Positions 21,919 to 31,730 are shown, counted from the first letter of the stretch. The stretch: DNA of 32,335 nucleotides from an uncultured bacterium (GCA_937924755.1 CALEVZ010000072.1:1-32335), one strand, 5' to 3'. Notes: a model not told the origin generated them from the letters alone. Program-made: numbers and translations.

Positions 21919-23535
21919 ATGACTCGACGACTGGCGATCCTCTTGACCATCGCGGTGGCCGCCGCAGTTGTGGCCGGGCCGCCCGCCGCCGCCTGCACCA
22001 ACATCCTGGTGACCCGTGGAGCCTCGGCCGACGGCTCCACCATGATCACCTACGCAGCCGACTCCCACGATCTCTACGGCGAGCTGTACTTCGAGCCCGG
22101 GCGGGTGTTCGGCCCCGGCGCCATGCGCGACATCTACGAGTGGGACACCGGGAAGTTCCTCGGGCGCATACCCCAAGTGCCGGTGACCTACACGCGCGTG
22201 GGCAACATCAACGAGCATCAAGTGGCCATCGGCGAGACCACCTTCGGCGGCCGCAAGGAGCTCAAGGGGCCCGCCGGCATGATCGACTACGGGTCGCTGA
22301 TGTACATCGCCCTGGAGCGGGCGAAGACGGCCCGCGAGGCCATCAAGGTGATGACCGACCTGGTGGCCGAGTTCGGCTATCACTCCTCCGGCGAGTCGTT
22401 CTCCATCTCGGACCCCAACGAGGTGTGGTTACTGGAAATGATCGGCAAGGGGGAGGGCGAGAAGGGGGCGGTGTGGGTGGCCCGGCGCGTCCCGGAAGGG
22501 TTCATTTCGGCACACGCCAACCAGGCGCGCATCCGCCAGTTCCCCCTCAATGATCCGCAAAACACCCTGTATTCCAAGGACGTCATTTCCTTCGCCCGGC
22601 AAAAGGGGTGGTTCGAAGGCAAGGACGAGGAGTTTTCTTTCGCGGATGTCTATGCACCGCTGGATTTCGGCGGGGCTCGCTTCTGCGAGTCGCGGGTGTG
22701 GAGCGTCTTTCGCCGCGCCGCCCCCTCCCTCAACCTGGGGGTGGAGTACGCCGACGGCTACAACCTGGGGATGCGCTTGCCGCTGTGGATCAAGCCCGAC
22801 GCCAAGCTCTCCGTGGCCGACGTCATGGCTCTGATGCGTGACCACTTCGAGGGCACGCCCCTGGATTTGACCCAGGACGTGGGCGCGGGTCCCTTCGCCT
22901 GCCCCTACCGCTGGCGGCCCATGACCTGGGAGGTGGACGGCGGCAAGTACGTGCACGAGCGTGCCATCTCCACCCAGCAGACGGGGTTCTCTTTCGTCAC
23001 CCAGTCCCGCAGCTGGTTGCCCAACCCCATCGGCGGGATCCTCTGGTTCGGCGTGGATGACACGTACTCGACGGTGTACGTTCCCATGTACGCGGGCATC
23101 CGCGCCGTGCCTCGGACCTTCGCCGAGGGGGTGGCGTCCATGAGCACCTTTTCCTGGGAGAGCGCCTTCTGGGTGTTCAACTGGGTGGCCAACTACGCCT
23201 ACTCCCGCTACAAGGACATGATCGTGGACATCCAGACGGTGCAGCGGGAGCTGGAGGGGCAGTTCCTCGCCGACCAGAAGGCCATCGAAGAGAAGGCGCT
23301 GGCCCTCCACCGGCAGGCCCCGGAGCTGGCGAGGGAGTTTCTGACCCAGTACTCGGTGACGGCCGGCGACATGGTCACCGCGCGCTGGCGCAAGCTGGGC
23401 GAGGCCTTGCTGGTCAAGTACATGGACGGGAACGTCAAGAACGAGTACGGCAAACCCACCCACCCCCGCTACCCCGACGACTGGTACCGCCGCATCGTCC
23501 GCGAGCGGGGTGACGCCATCAGGCAGGCCCCTTAA
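21919..23535 (+). CDS. Secreted C69-family dipeptidase (538 aa)
   Basis: A peptidase C69 (PepD-like) enzyme of the Ntn-hydrolase fold. A signal sequence (MTRRLAILLTIAVAAAVVAG) ends just before Cys26 in AAACTNILVTRGASADGS; after cleavage this Cys becomes the N-terminal nucleophile. Other family blocks are YAADSHDLYGEL, NINEHQVAIGETTFGG, DYGSLMYIALERAKTAREAI and SFSISDPNEVWLLEMIGKG. The length is at the long end for C69, with a C-terminal helical extension. The ATG at 21919 has AAGGAG 8 bp upstream. The stop is 15 bp before the membrane-THEP1 fusion gene, so they probably share an mRNA. It likely cleaves dipeptides outside the cytoplasm. Confidence 0.92.
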   Translation: MTRRLAILLTIAVAAAVVAGPPAAACTNILVTRGASADGSTMITYAADSHDLYGELYFEPGRVFGPGAMRDIYEWDTGKFLGRIPQVPVTYTRVGNINEHQVAIGETTFGGRKELKGPAGMIDYGSLMYIALERAKTAREAIKVMTDLVAEFGYHSSGESFSISDPNEVWLLEMIGKGEGEKGAVWVARRVPEGFISAHANQARIRQFPLNDPQNTLYSKDVISFARQKGWFEGKDEEFSFADVYAPLDFGGARFCESRVWSVFRRAAPSLNLGVEYADGYNLGMRLPLWIKPDAKLSVADVMALMRDHFEGTPLDLTQDVGAGPFACPYRWRPMTWEVDGGKYVHERAISTQQTGFSFVTQSRSWLPNPIGGILWFGVDDTYSTVYVPMYAGIRAVPRTFAEGVASMSTFSWESAFWVFNWVANYAYSRYKDMIVDIQTVQRELEGQFLADQKAIEEKALALHRQAPELAREFLTQYSVTAGDMVTARWRKLGEALLVKYMDGNVKNEYGKPTHPRYPDDWYRRIVRERGDAIRQAP

Positions 23536-23550
23536 GGCGGCGAGGCGACG

Positions 23551-25347
23551 GTGGACGGTGCCCCCCGTGAGCCACCGCCCACACCGCTGGTGTGGCGCCA
23601 GGCGGCGGTGTTGGGCAGCCTGTGGGCAGCCTCCGAGATCCTGCTGGGCAGCTTCCTGCACAACCTGCGGGTGCCCCTGCGCGGGCATGTTCTCACCGCC
23701 ATCGCCATCGCCATCCTGGCGGGTGGGTCGCGGCTGTGGCGGCAGCGGGGGGTGGTGTGGCGCGCCGGCCTCATCGCCGCCGCCATGAAGTCGGTGTCCC
23801 CCTCCGCCGTGCTGCTGGGGCCGATGGTGGCCATCGCCATGGAGGGGTTCCTGTTCGAACTGGGCCTGGCGCTGGTCCGGGGCGGCCTCGGGGGCGCGGT
23901 ACTGGGCGGGGCGCTGGCCATGTCCTGGACCTTTGCCCATCAACTGGGCAGCCTTTTGATCACCTACGGCCTCAACCTGGTGGAGGTCTACACCCGCCTG
24001 GTGGCGCTGGCCGAGAGGCAGCTGGGGCCAATTCCCCTGGGCGCCTGGGGCCCACTGACCGCCCTGGCGGTGCTCAACCTGGTGGTTGGGGCGGTGGCCG
24101 CTGCCCTGGGGTGGCGGGCGGCGAGCCAGCCCGCGGCCGCCATGGCGCAGACGATGGGAGGGACACCCCAAGCGTTTCCGGCGCCGCGGGCCCGCACCCC
24201 CATCACCCCCCACCTGGGGGCGCTGGGAGCGGTGGCGGTGGCGTTGCCGCTGGGCTTGCTGGCACTGGCCCGGCTGCCCTTGCCCGCTGGCGCCGCGGTG
24301 TTGGCCGCGCTTTTGGGGCTGGGAGCGTTGCGCTGGGGCAAGGCGCTCCAACGGCTGGCGAGACCGCGCTTCTGGGTGGGCATCCTGCTGCTCACCGGGG
24401 TGACGGCGGTGGCGTTCCAGGTGGGGAGGGCGGGGCCAGAGGCGGCTCTCGAAGGGTTACGGGTGGCGGCGGCCATGACCCTGCGCGCCATGCTGGTCAC
24501 CGCAGGCTTCGCCGCCGTCGGGGTGGAGCTGGCCAACCCCCGCCTGCGCCGCTGGCTGGCGCGGTGGGGGGCCGGGCGGCTTCTGGCCGCCGGCGAGACG
24601 GCCTTCGCCACCTTACCGGCGATCATTGCAGCGATGCCGCCGGCCCGCACCATCCTGCGCCACCCCCTGCGCGCGGTGAGCGCCCAGGTGCAGCGTCTGG
24701 ATGCCTGGCTGCTCCAGCTGGATAAGCAAACTCCACCGGCCCGGGCGGTGATCATCACCGGGGAAACCGGCAGTGGCAAGACCACACTGCTGGCGGCGGT
24801 GGTGGAGGCGCTGCGGGCTCGTGGGGTGCGCCTGGGGGGGGTTTTGGCGCCGGGGAGCTGGCGCGACGGCCGGAGGTGGGGCTTCGAGGTGGTGGAGGTG
24901 GGGTCAGGTCGTCGGGAACCCCTGGCCGCCCGCGAGGGCCCACCCGATTGGCTGCCCGCCGGGCAGTTTCGGGTCAACCCGGCGGGGTTGGAGGTGGGGC
25001 GGGCGGCCCTGCGCGCCGCCCGGGAGGGCGGCGCGCAGGTGGTTATTGTGGACGAGGTGGGCCCCTGGGAGCTGGCCGGGCACGGCTGGGCGGCGGAGCT
25101 GGATACCCTGGTGGCGCAGCCGCCGCCCCTGCTGCTGCTGGTGGTGCGGCGGGCGAGCCTCGCGGCAGTGCTGGCCCGCTGGCCCCTGGTGGCGCTGGCG
25201 GTGTACCCGGCGGCGGGAAGCGACCCGGCGAAAGTGGCGGGAGAACTGGCAGGGCTGGTGGAGACCGAGGCCACCTTGGGGCGGGGCGAGCACCCGGGCA
25301 GGCAGCGCCCGAGAGGTGCCGTCGGCGCCGGTGGCGGGCAACCTTGA
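23551..25347 (+). CDS. Fusion of polytopic membrane domain with THEP1-like nucleoside-triphosphatase (598 aa)
   Basis: The first 195 or so residues hold about five membrane helices and look like an ECF-type S component (LWAASEILLGSFLHNLRVPLRG, SAVLLGPMVAIAMEGFLFELGLAL). Residues 220-390 hold more helices and end in a region resembling the T component/CbiQ coupling segment (ETAFATLPAIIAAMPPARTILRH). The C-terminal 200 residues are a THEP1/NTPase_1 domain: Walker A GETGSGKT (404-411), LGGVLAPGSWRDGRRWGFEVVEV, and Walker B VVIVDEVG with Asp501. THEP1 proteins are soluble NTPases; here one seems joined to a membrane module, suggesting a one-polypeptide energy-coupled uptake or sensing device. The GTG start at 23551 follows the C69 gene by 15 bp. 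The S/T-component likeness is by eye only; the THEP1 call is firm. Confidence 0.75.
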   Translation: MDGAPREPPPTPLVWRQAAVLGSLWAASEILLGSFLHNLRVPLRGHVLTAIAIAILAGGSRLWRQRGVVWRAGLIAAAMKSVSPSAVLLGPMVAIAMEGFLFELGLALVRGGLGGAVLGGALAMSWTFAHQLGSLLITYGLNLVEVYTRLVALAERQLGPIPLGAWGPLTALAVLNLVVGAVAAALGWRAASQPAAAMAQTMGGTPQAFPAPRARTPITPHLGALGAVAVALPLGLLALARLPLPAGAAVLAALLGLGALRWGKALQRLARPRFWVGILLLTGVTAVAFQVGRAGPEAALEGLRVAAAMTLRAMLVTAGFAAVGVELANPRLRRWLARWGAGRLLAAGETAFATLPAIIAAMPPARTILRHPLRAVSAQVQRLDAWLLQLDKQTPPARAVIITGETGSGKTTLLAAVVEALRARGVRLGGVLAPGSWRDGRRWGFEVVEVGSGRREPLAAREGPPDWLPAGQFRVNPAGLEVGRAALRAAREGGAQVVIVDEVGPWELAGHGWAAELDTLVAQPPPLLLLVVRRASLAAVLARWPLVALAVYPAAGSDPAKVAGELAGLVETEATLGRGEHPGRQRPRGAVGAGGGQP

Positions 25348-25372
25348 CAGTATTGGGGTGTTGGTTTAGCAT
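25344..25372 (+). promoter_or_regulatory. Promoter of the rplM-rpsI operon
   Basis: TTGACA (25344-25349), a 17-bp spacer and TAGCAT (25367-25372): a good sigma-70-type promoter, overlapping the end of the preceding gene. It gives a leader of about 60 nt before rplM that contains a small CCCC/GGGG stem (CCCCTCTGGGTGGGG). Confidence 0.6.
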
Positions 25373-25441
25373 TTGCGCCCCTCTGGGTGGGGTCTTCCCG
25401 CACGGGACTCTTCGCCATCTGGAAAGGGAAGCGGAGACACT

Positions 25442-25876
25442 ATGAAGACGTACGTGCCGAAAAAGGGTGAGGTACAGCACGACTGGTACGTCGTGGACGC
25501 CGCCGATGTGGTGTTGGGGCGCCTTTCTACCACGGTGGCGACGCTGTTGCGCGGCAAGCACAAGCCGGAATTCACCCCCGGCGATGACGTGGGTGATTAT
25601 GTCATCGTCCTCAACGCCGAGCGCGTCAAGCTCACCGGCAAGAAGTGGGACTCCAAGAGCTACTACCGCCACTCGGGTGACCCCGGTCACCTGAAGGAGG
25701 TGACCGCCCGCAGGATGCGTGACACGCATCCGGAGCGGATCGTCAAGTTCGCCGTGTGGGGCATGCTGCCGAAGAACCGACTCGGGCGCAAACTCCTGAA
25801 GAAGTTGAAGGTCTACGCCGGGCCCGAGCACCCCCACCAGGCGCAGCAGCCCCAGGCGATCAAGGTTCGAGGGTAA
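25442..25876 (+). CDS. rplM: 50S ribosomal protein L13 (144 aa)
   Basis: A large-subunit ribosomal protein. Typical blocks are WYVVDAADVVLGRLSTTVATLLRGKHK, VIVLNAERVKLTGKK, YYRHSGDPGHLKEVTARRM and AVWGMLPKNRLGRKLLKKLKVY. The length is normal. The ATG at 25442 follows a purine-rich site (GGGAAGCGGAG). It is the first gene of a long plus-strand housekeeping operon and is followed 12 bp later by rpsI, as in most bacteria. Confidence 0.97.
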   Translation: MKTYVPKKGEVQHDWYVVDAADVVLGRLSTTVATLLRGKHKPEFTPGDDVGDYVIVLNAERVKLTGKKWDSKSYYRHSGDPGHLKEVTARRMRDTHPERIVKFAVWGMLPKNRLGRKLLKKLKVYAGPEHPHQAQQPQAIKVRG

Positions 25877-25888
25877 GGAGGGCAGGTC

Positions 25889-26281
25889 GTGGCAACGATT
25901 CAGTACTACGGCACCGGTCGGCGCAAGACGGCGGTGGCGCGGGTCTATCTCCGACAGGGGAGTGGTCAGGTGACCGTCAATTCCCGCACCTTCGACGACT
26001 ACTTTCCCAATCGCGTGTTGAAGATGATCATCCGCCAGCCGCTTTTGATCACCGAGACCGCCGACAAGTTCGACATCTACATCAAAGTCAACGGCGGCGG
26101 GGCGGCGGGGCAGGCCGGCGCCATCCGCCACGGCCTGTCGCGGGCGCTTTTGGAGTTCAACCCCGAGCTGCGCGGTCGCCTGAAGAGCGCGGGATTTTTG
26201 ACCCGCGATGCCCGCGAGGTGGAGCGCAAGAAGTACGGCCGACCCAAGGCGCGGCGGCGCTTCCAGTTCTCCAAGCGCTAG
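25889..26281 (+). CDS. rpsI: 30S ribosomal protein S9 (130 aa)
   Basis: A small-subunit protein whose C-terminal tail reaches the decoding centre. It starts [21 protein letters not shown] and ends in the conserved [13 protein letters not shown], which contacts P-site t[23 protein letters not shown] is the standard core. The start is GTG at 25889, with TAAGGAGGG upstream overlapping the rplM stop region. Confidence 0.97.
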   Translation: MATIQYYGTGRRKTAVARVYLRQGSGQVTVNSRTFDDYFPNRVLKMIIRQPLLITETADKFDIYIKVNGGGAAGQAGAIRHGLSRALLEFNPELRGRLKSAGFLTRDAREVERKKYGRPKARRRFQFSKR

Positions 26282-26318
26282 CTGTGCCCGGGAGAGAAGA
26301 AGGAAGGAGAAAGGTTTC

Positions 26319-27134
<816 letters not shown>

Positions 27135-27211
27135 CGAGTCAACCGCAGATGCGCGGTTGGCGGGCGGGCCAGGGGCGGTGAAGCATCCCGGCCCTTTCCA
27201 CGGAGGGTGCG

Positions 27212-28072
27212 ATGACGATCACGGCGCAGGCGGTGAAGGAACTGCGTGAGCGGACCGGGGCCGGCATGATGGACTGCCGGCGAGCCCTGGAAGAGGCCGG
27301 CGGCGACCTGGACGAGGCCGCCAAGGTATTGCGCAAGAAGGGCCTGGCGGCGGCGGCAAAGAAGGCCGGGCGGACTGCCAAGGACGGCTTGGTGGTGGTG
27401 CACAGGCAGCCGGACGGCTCGCGGGTGGCGGTGCTGGAGCTCAACTGCGAGACCGACTTCGTGGCCCGCACCGAGCGCTTCCAGGCCTTCGCCGCGGCCC
27501 TGGCGGCGCAGGCGGCGGCCGACGGCGCCGGCGACGCGGCGGCACTTTTGGCCCGGCCCAAGGCGGGCGACAGCGAGCACACCGTCGCCCAGGCGCTGGC
27601 CGGGGAAATTGCCACCATCGGCGAGAACATGCTGCTCTCCCGGGTCGCCCTGCTGGACGCCGAGCCGGGTTTCCAGCTGGGGTCCTACGTCCACATGGGG
27701 GGCAAGATCGGTGTGGCGGTGAAGATCTCCGACAATGCCGACGAGGAGACCGTCAAGGACGTGGCCATGCACATCGCCGCCGCCGAGCCGCGCTTTGTCA
27801 GCCGCGGGGACGTGCCCGAGGCAGTCCTGGCGGAGGAGCTGGAAGTCGCCAAGGCCCAGGCCGAGGCCACCGGCAAGCCCCCCCAGGTGGCGGAGAAGAT
27901 CGCCCAGGGCAAGCTGGGCAAGTTCTACGAGCAGGCCTGCCTCGTCGAACAGCCCTTCGTGAAGAACCCCGAGCAGAAGGTCGCCGATATGCTGAAAGAG
28001 CGGGGCGGGGTGACGGTGAAGTCCTTCGTGCGCTTTCGCCTCGGCGAAGGGGTGGCGGCGGAGGGGGCGTGA
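27212..28072 (+). CDS. tsf: Elongation factor Ts (286 aa)
   Basis: The nucleotide-exchange factor that recharges EF-Tu with GTP. The N-terminal UBA-like domain reads TAQAVKELRERTGAGMMDCRRALEE, and the TDFVARTERFQAFA block of the dimerisation/core domain follows. The C-terminal EQACLVEQPFVKNPEQKV segment is typical. The ATG at 27212 has GGAGGG upstream. The stop overlaps the pyrH GTG start (GTGA), so the two are coupled. EF-Tu itself is encoded at the right end of the window. Confidence 0.97.
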   Translation: MTITAQAVKELRERTGAGMMDCRRALEEAGGDLDEAAKVLRKKGLAAAAKKAGRTAKDGLVVVHRQPDGSRVAVLELNCETDFVARTERFQAFAAALAAQAAADGAGDAAALLARPKAGDSEHTVAQALAGEIATIGENMLLSRVALLDAEPGFQLGSYVHMGGKIGVAVKISDNADEETVKDVAMHIAAAEPRFVSRGDVPEAVLAEELEVAKAQAEATGKPPQVAEKIAQGKLGKFYEQACLVEQPFVKNPEQKVADMLKERGGVTVKSFVRFRLGEGVAAEGA

Positions 28073-28791
28073 GCGCCACTCCAATCTACCGGCGGGTATT
28101 GCTGAAGCTGTCGGGGGAGGTGATGATGGGCAACCAGCCCTTCGGCATCTCCTCCGAGGTCATCCCGCCGCTGGCCACGGAGCTCGCTGAAGTACATGGC
28201 CTGGGGGTGGAAACCGCCATCGTCATCGGCGGCGGCAACATCATCCGCGGCATTCAGGCCTCGGAGAAAGGGTTCGACCGGGTGACCGGCGATCTCATGG
28301 GGATGCTGGCCACGGTCATCAACGCGCTGGCGCTGCAGGACGCCCTGGAGCAGCGCGGCGTGGCGACGCGGGTGCAAACCGCCATCGAGATTCGCCAGGT
28401 CGCCGAGCCCTTCATCCGGCGGCGGGCCATTCGGCACCTGGAAAAGGGGCGGGTGGTGATTTTCGCCGCCGGCACCGGCAACCCCTTCTTCACCACCGAC
28501 TCGGCGGCGGCCCTGCGGGCCTCGGAAATCCACGCCGATGCCCTCTTAAAGGCCACCAAGGTGGACGGCCTCTACACCGCCGACCCCAACCGCGAGGCCG
28601 GCGCCACCCTGGTCAAGAAAGCCGACTACTCGTACCTTCTGCAGCACAGCCTGAAGATCATGGACGCGGCCGCCGTCTCCCTCTGCCAGAACTCCTCGAT
28701 CCCCATCCGCATCTTCAACATCCGTGTGCCGGGCAACATCAAGCGGGTGGTGCAAGGCGAGGACGTCGGGTCGCTGGTCAGCCGCGAATAG
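28069..28791 (+). CDS. pyrH: Uridylate kinase (240 aa)
   Basis: Phosphorylates UMP to UDP; amino-acid-kinase fold, hexameric in other bacteria. Markers are RVLLKLSGEVMMG, IVIGGGNIIRG, DLMGMLATVINALALQDALE, FAAGTGNPFFTTDSAAALRA and KVDGLYTADPN. The GTG start at 28069 overlaps the tsf stop. It is followed by 151 bp of non-coding DNA before frr, longer than the other gaps in this operon. Confidence 0.97.
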   Translation: MSATPIYRRVLLKLSGEVMMGNQPFGISSEVIPPLATELAEVHGLGVETAIVIGGGNIIRGIQASEKGFDRVTGDLMGMLATVINALALQDALEQRGVATRVQTAIEIRQVAEPFIRRRAIRHLEKGRVVIFAAGTGNPFFTTDSAAALRASEIHADALLKATKVDGLYTADPNREAGATLVKKADYSYLLQHSLKIMDAAAVSLCQNSSIPIRIFNIRVPGNIKRVVQGEDVGSLVSRE

Positions 28792-28942
28792 GGCGTCCGC
28801 CGTTCGGGGCCGGCGGCCGGGCTGGAGGGCCCATTTACCGCCGACACCCTTCGCCTCTTCCCGCACCGCGCCAGCTCGCCCATGGTCTCACGTACAATTC
28901 TATTTCTTGCAGCCGAGGGGCTGCCGTTGCAAGGGGGCGGTG

Positions 28943-29497
28943 ATGAAGGAGACGATCAAGGACGTCAAGCAGCGGATGGACAAGGCGGTGGGGGTGTTCC
29001 GAGAGGAGTTGAAGACGCTGCGCACGGGGCGGGCCTCGCTCGGGATTCTCGATCCGGTGCGGGTGGACTACTACGGGACGCCCACGCCGCTCAACCAGGT
29101 GGCCGGGCTGTCGGTGCCCGACCCGACGATGATCGTCATCGCGCCGTGGGACCCCTCTCTCATCGGCGCCATCGAGCACGCCATCCAGAAGGCCAACCTG
29201 GGCCTCAACCCCATGAACGACGGCAAGGTGATCAAGTTGCCGGTGCCGCCCCCGACCCAGGAGCGCCGCCGGGACCTGGTCAAGCTGGGCCACGAGTACG
29301 CCGAGAAGGCGCGCACGGCGGTGCGCAACGTGCGGCGGGAGGGAAACGAGGCGCTGAAGGCGCTGGAGAAGGACAAGAAGATCTCCGAAGACGACCTGCG
29401 GCGCGGGCTCGACGAGATTCAGAAGGCCACCGACGCGCACGTGGAGGAGATCAACAAGATCATGGCGGCCAAGGAGAAGGAGATTCTCGAGGTATAG
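28943..29497 (+). CDS. frr: Ribosome recycling factor (184 aa)
   Basis: Splits post-termination ribosomes together with EF-G. It is full-length and typical, with LKTLRTGRASLGILDPVRVDYYGTPTPLNQVA, LGLNPMNDGKVIKLPVPPPTQERR and VRNVRREGNEALKALEKDKKISEDD. The ATG at 28943 directly follows an in-frame GTG at 28940, with GGGGGCGG before both; either may be used. A TACAAT box at 28893 could be part of an internal promoter, but no matching -35 is seen. Confidence 0.97.
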   Translation: MKETIKDVKQRMDKAVGVFREELKTLRTGRASLGILDPVRVDYYGTPTPLNQVAGLSVPDPTMIVIAPWDPSLIGAIEHAIQKANLGLNPMNDGKVIKLPVPPPTQERRRDLVKLGHEYAEKARTAVRNVRREGNEALKALEKDKKISEDDLRRGLDEIQKATDAHVEEINKIMAAKEKEILEV

Positions 29498-29553
29498 CCG
29501 GGCGATGCCCCTCGCCGGTGGCGGGGGCAAAGGCCGGCGTGGGGCGGCAGCGT

Positions 29554-30693
29554 ATGGACAAGCTCGGCATGGTGGTGGTGGCCGCCGGGTCGTCGCAGCG
29601 TTTCGGCCGGGACAAACTGGCGCAACTCCTGGGTGGACGCAGCGTGCTGGAGCGGGCGGTGGCGGCGGTGCGCACGCCGTTGCCGGGAGTGCCCTGTGTG
29701 CTGGTGGTGGCACCCGAAAGGGTGGAGAGCACGAGACGGCAGTGGGAACCGGCGGGAGTGGCCGTTGTGGCCGGGGGACAGGCGCGTCAGGACTCGGTGC
29801 GTGCCGGCATCGAGGCCCTGGCTCTGGAGGACGGCGATGTGGCGGTGGTCCACGACGGCGCGCGGCCCTTCGTCCCCGCTGCGGATGTGCTGGCGGTAGT
29901 GGAGGCGGGGCGGCGGCACGGCGCGGCGGTGCTGGGGGCTCCGGTGGCGGACACCCTGAAGGAGGTGACCGACACGGGGTGGGTGGTGACGACGCGGGGG
30001 CGGGAGAGGGTGGTGCGGTCGCTCACTCCCCAGGTCTTCCGGGTAAGTTTGCTCCGTCGGGCGTGGGCAGAGGCGGGCGGTGGACATTGGACGGACGAGG
30101 CGGCTCTGCTGGAGGCGCAAGGTGTCCCGGTGCGCGTGGTGGCGGGTGACCCGCGCAACCTCAAGGTCACCACCCCCCACGACCTGGAGCTGCTGCGCGG
30201 CCTCTTCCCGCGGGTGGTGCGGGTGGGGCAGGGGGTTGACGTGCACCCCTTCGCCCGCGGCCGGGAGCTGTGGCTGTGCGGTGTTCGCCTGGATGGCGAG
30301 GAGGGCCTTGCTGGTCACTCGGATGCCGACGTGGTGCTGCACGCGGTGACCGACGCCATCCTCGGCGCCTGTGCGGCGGGTGACATCGGCGTGCACTTCC
30401 CACCCAGCGACGAGCGCTGGCGCGGGGCGGGCTCCGCCGCCTTCGTTCGCCACGCGCTGGAGCTCGCCGGCCGGCAGGGTCTGCGGCCGGCCCACTGCGA
30501 CGTCACCGTGCTGGCCGAGCGACCCCGCCTGACCCCGTGGCGGGAACGGTTGCTCACTTCTTTGGCGGCCATCCTGGGCGTGCCGGCGCACGCGGTGAGT
30601 CTCAAGGCCACCACCTGCGAGGGCCTGGGGTTCGTCGGGCGGGGCGAGGGGATCGAGGCGTTCGCCGTGGTGACCATGGAGGAGGGGGGGTGA
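29554..30693 (+). CDS. ispDF: Bifunctional IspD/IspF, MEP-pathway enzyme (379 aa)
   Basis: A fusion of 2-C-methyl-D-erythritol 4-phosphate cytidylyltransferase (residues 1-220) and 2-C-methyl-D-erythritol 2,4-cyclodiphosphate synthase (residues 222-379), two non-consecutive steps of isoprenoid synthesis. IspD signs: VVVAAGSSQRFGRDKL, VVHDGARPFV, RSLTPQVFR and NLKVTTPHDLEL. IspF signs: the metal-binding DVHPFARG, GHSDADVVLHAVTDAILGA, GDIGVHFPPSD, TVLAERPRL, and ATTCEGLGFVGRGEGIEA. The usual PKQ after the IspD loop is RDKL here. ATG 29554 is preferred; an in-frame GTG at 29539 is possible. The stop overlaps the GTG of the next gene. Confidence 0.95.
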   Translation: MDKLGMVVVAAGSSQRFGRDKLAQLLGGRSVLERAVAAVRTPLPGVPCVLVVAPERVESTRRQWEPAGVAVVAGGQARQDSVRAGIEALALEDGDVAVVHDGARPFVPAADVLAVVEAGRRHGAAVLGAPVADTLKEVTDTGWVVTTRGRERVVRSLTPQVFRVSLLRRAWAEAGGGHWTDEAALLEAQGVPVRVVAGDPRNLKVTTPHDLELLRGLFPRVVRVGQGVDVHPFARGRELWLCGVRLDGEEGLAGHSDADVVLHAVTDAILGACAAGDIGVHFPPSDERWRGAGSAAFVRHALELAGRQGLRPAHCDVTVLAERPRLTPWRERLLTSLAAILGVPAHAVSLKATTCEGLGFVGRGEGIEAFAVVTMEEGG

Positions 30694-31484
30694 GGGAACG
30701 CCGGCCACCCGGGCGCCACGGCAACGGGCATGGCCAGCGGCCGGAGGCGCGGCCTTACTGGGTGGTGGGCTTTCACGCCGTGCTGGCAGCGGTGGAGCGC
30801 AACCCCGAGCGGGTGGAGGTGGTGCTCCTCGCCGAAGGGGGTGGGGGCCGGGCGCGGCGCGTTCTCCAGGCGGCCGGCCGGCAGGGAGTGCGGGTGCGGC
30901 CGGCGGAGCGGCGCGAGCTGGAGGAACTGGCCGGCGGGCTAGCCCACAACGGTTTCGCGGCGCGGCTGGCGCCGGCCCCCTTAGCTGACCCCCTGGCGCT
31001 GCTGGCGGCCCCTGCTCCCGCCCTGCTCCTGGGGCTGGACGGCGTCGAGGACGGTCACAACGTGGGCGCGGCCATCCGGGTGGCGGCGGCCTTCGGGCTC
31101 GCCGGGATGGTGCTGGCCGGGCCTCACCCGCCGCCCCTGGGGGGCGCCGCGGCCAAGGTGGCGGCGGGCGCACTGCCGCTAGTGCAGGTGGCGCACGTGG
31201 GCTCGCTGGGAGATTACGCCCGCACGGCGCGGGACGCCGGCTGGTGGGTGTTCGGGGCGGACGCGCGGGGACGGCCGGTGAACGCCGTGGACCTGCCGGA
31301 TCGCCTGATGCTCTGCCTGGGCGCCGAGGGGGCGGGGCTGCGCGCCAAGACTCGCAGCGCCCTGGACGAGGTGGTGGCCATCCCCTTGGAGGCCGGGGTG
31401 GAGTCTCTGAACCTGGCGGTGGCTGCGGGGATCCTGAGCTTCGAGTGGCGCCGCCGGCATCCGGGCAGCGAGGGGCTGACGTGA
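30690..31484 (+). CDS. rlmB: SpoU/TrmH-family RNA 2'-O-methyltransferase, RlmB-like (264 aa)
   Basis: A SPOUT-class RNA ribose methyltransferase, closest in layout to RlmB, which modifies G2251 of 23S rRNA. There is an N-terminal substrate-binding domain (YWVVGFHAVLAAVERNPERVEVVLLAEGG). The catalytic domain has motif 1 DGHNVGAAIRVAAAFG, motif 2 LMLCLGAEGAGL and motif 3 IPLEAGVESLNLAVAAGI, which form the AdoMet knot. The GTG start at 30690 overlaps the ispDF stop and has AGGAGGGGGG upstream; the first 22 residues are Arg/Gly-rich. The exact RNA target (RlmB or a TrmH relative) is inferred from length. Confidence 0.88.
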   Translation: MRERRPPGRHGNGHGQRPEARPYWVVGFHAVLAAVERNPERVEVVLLAEGGGGRARRVLQAAGRQGVRVRPAERRELEELAGGLAHNGFAARLAPAPLADPLALLAAPAPALLLGLDGVEDGHNVGAAIRVAAAFGLAGMVLAGPHPPPLGGAAAKVAAGALPLVQVAHVGSLGDYARTARDAGWWVFGADARGRPVNAVDLPDRLMLCLGAEGAGLRAKTRSALDEVVAIPLEAGVESLNLAVAAGILSFEWRRRHPGSEGLT

Positions 31485-31496
31485 CGGCCCGGGGGG

Positions 31497-31525
31497 TTGC
31501 AATCGCCCCGGCTTCGTGGTAGTGT
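31497..31525 (+). promoter_or_regulatory. Probable promoter of the tRNA-tuf operon
   Basis: TTGCAA (31497-31502), a 17-bp spacer and TAGTGT (31520-31525), about 75 bp before the first tRNA. Correct spacing and position make it a fair candidate, though the -10 is weak. Confidence 0.4.
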
Positions 31526-31604
31526 CCCTATCCCCTTCCCGGGGTGGAGGTGCGCCGGGGGGGAGTTCTTTGGAAAGAGGGGCGACGGGGTGCAACCCAC
31601 CGAC

Positions 31605-31680
31605 GCTGGCGTAGCTCAATTGGCAGAGCAGCGGATTTGTAATCCGCAGGTTACGGGTTCGAGTCCCCTCGCCAGCTCCA
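31605..31680 (+). tRNA. tRNA-Thr (anticodon TGT)
   Basis: 76 nt including the encoded CCA. Acceptor GCTGGCG pairs with CGCCAGC; the anticodon arm is GCGGA-TTTGTAA-TCCGC; the T-arm has GTTCGAGTC. First of four tRNAs before tuf. Confidence 0.97.
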
Positions 31681-31730
31681 GCGATTGGTCGTACGGCAGG
31701 TTGTGTTCCACAGTGCGAGTCCAAGCGGGT

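Noticed and set aside
22429-24351. 640-codon open frame on the minus strand
   Set aside because: It lies antisense to the C69 peptidase and the membrane-THEP1 gene, with a low-complexity His/Gln/Gly/Arg-rich product. It is a by-product of GC-rich codon bias.
23988-25418. 476-codon minus-strand frame opposite the THEP1 fusion
   Set aside because: Ser/Thr/Arg/Pro-rich with no motif, and antisense to a gene with intact Walker motifs.
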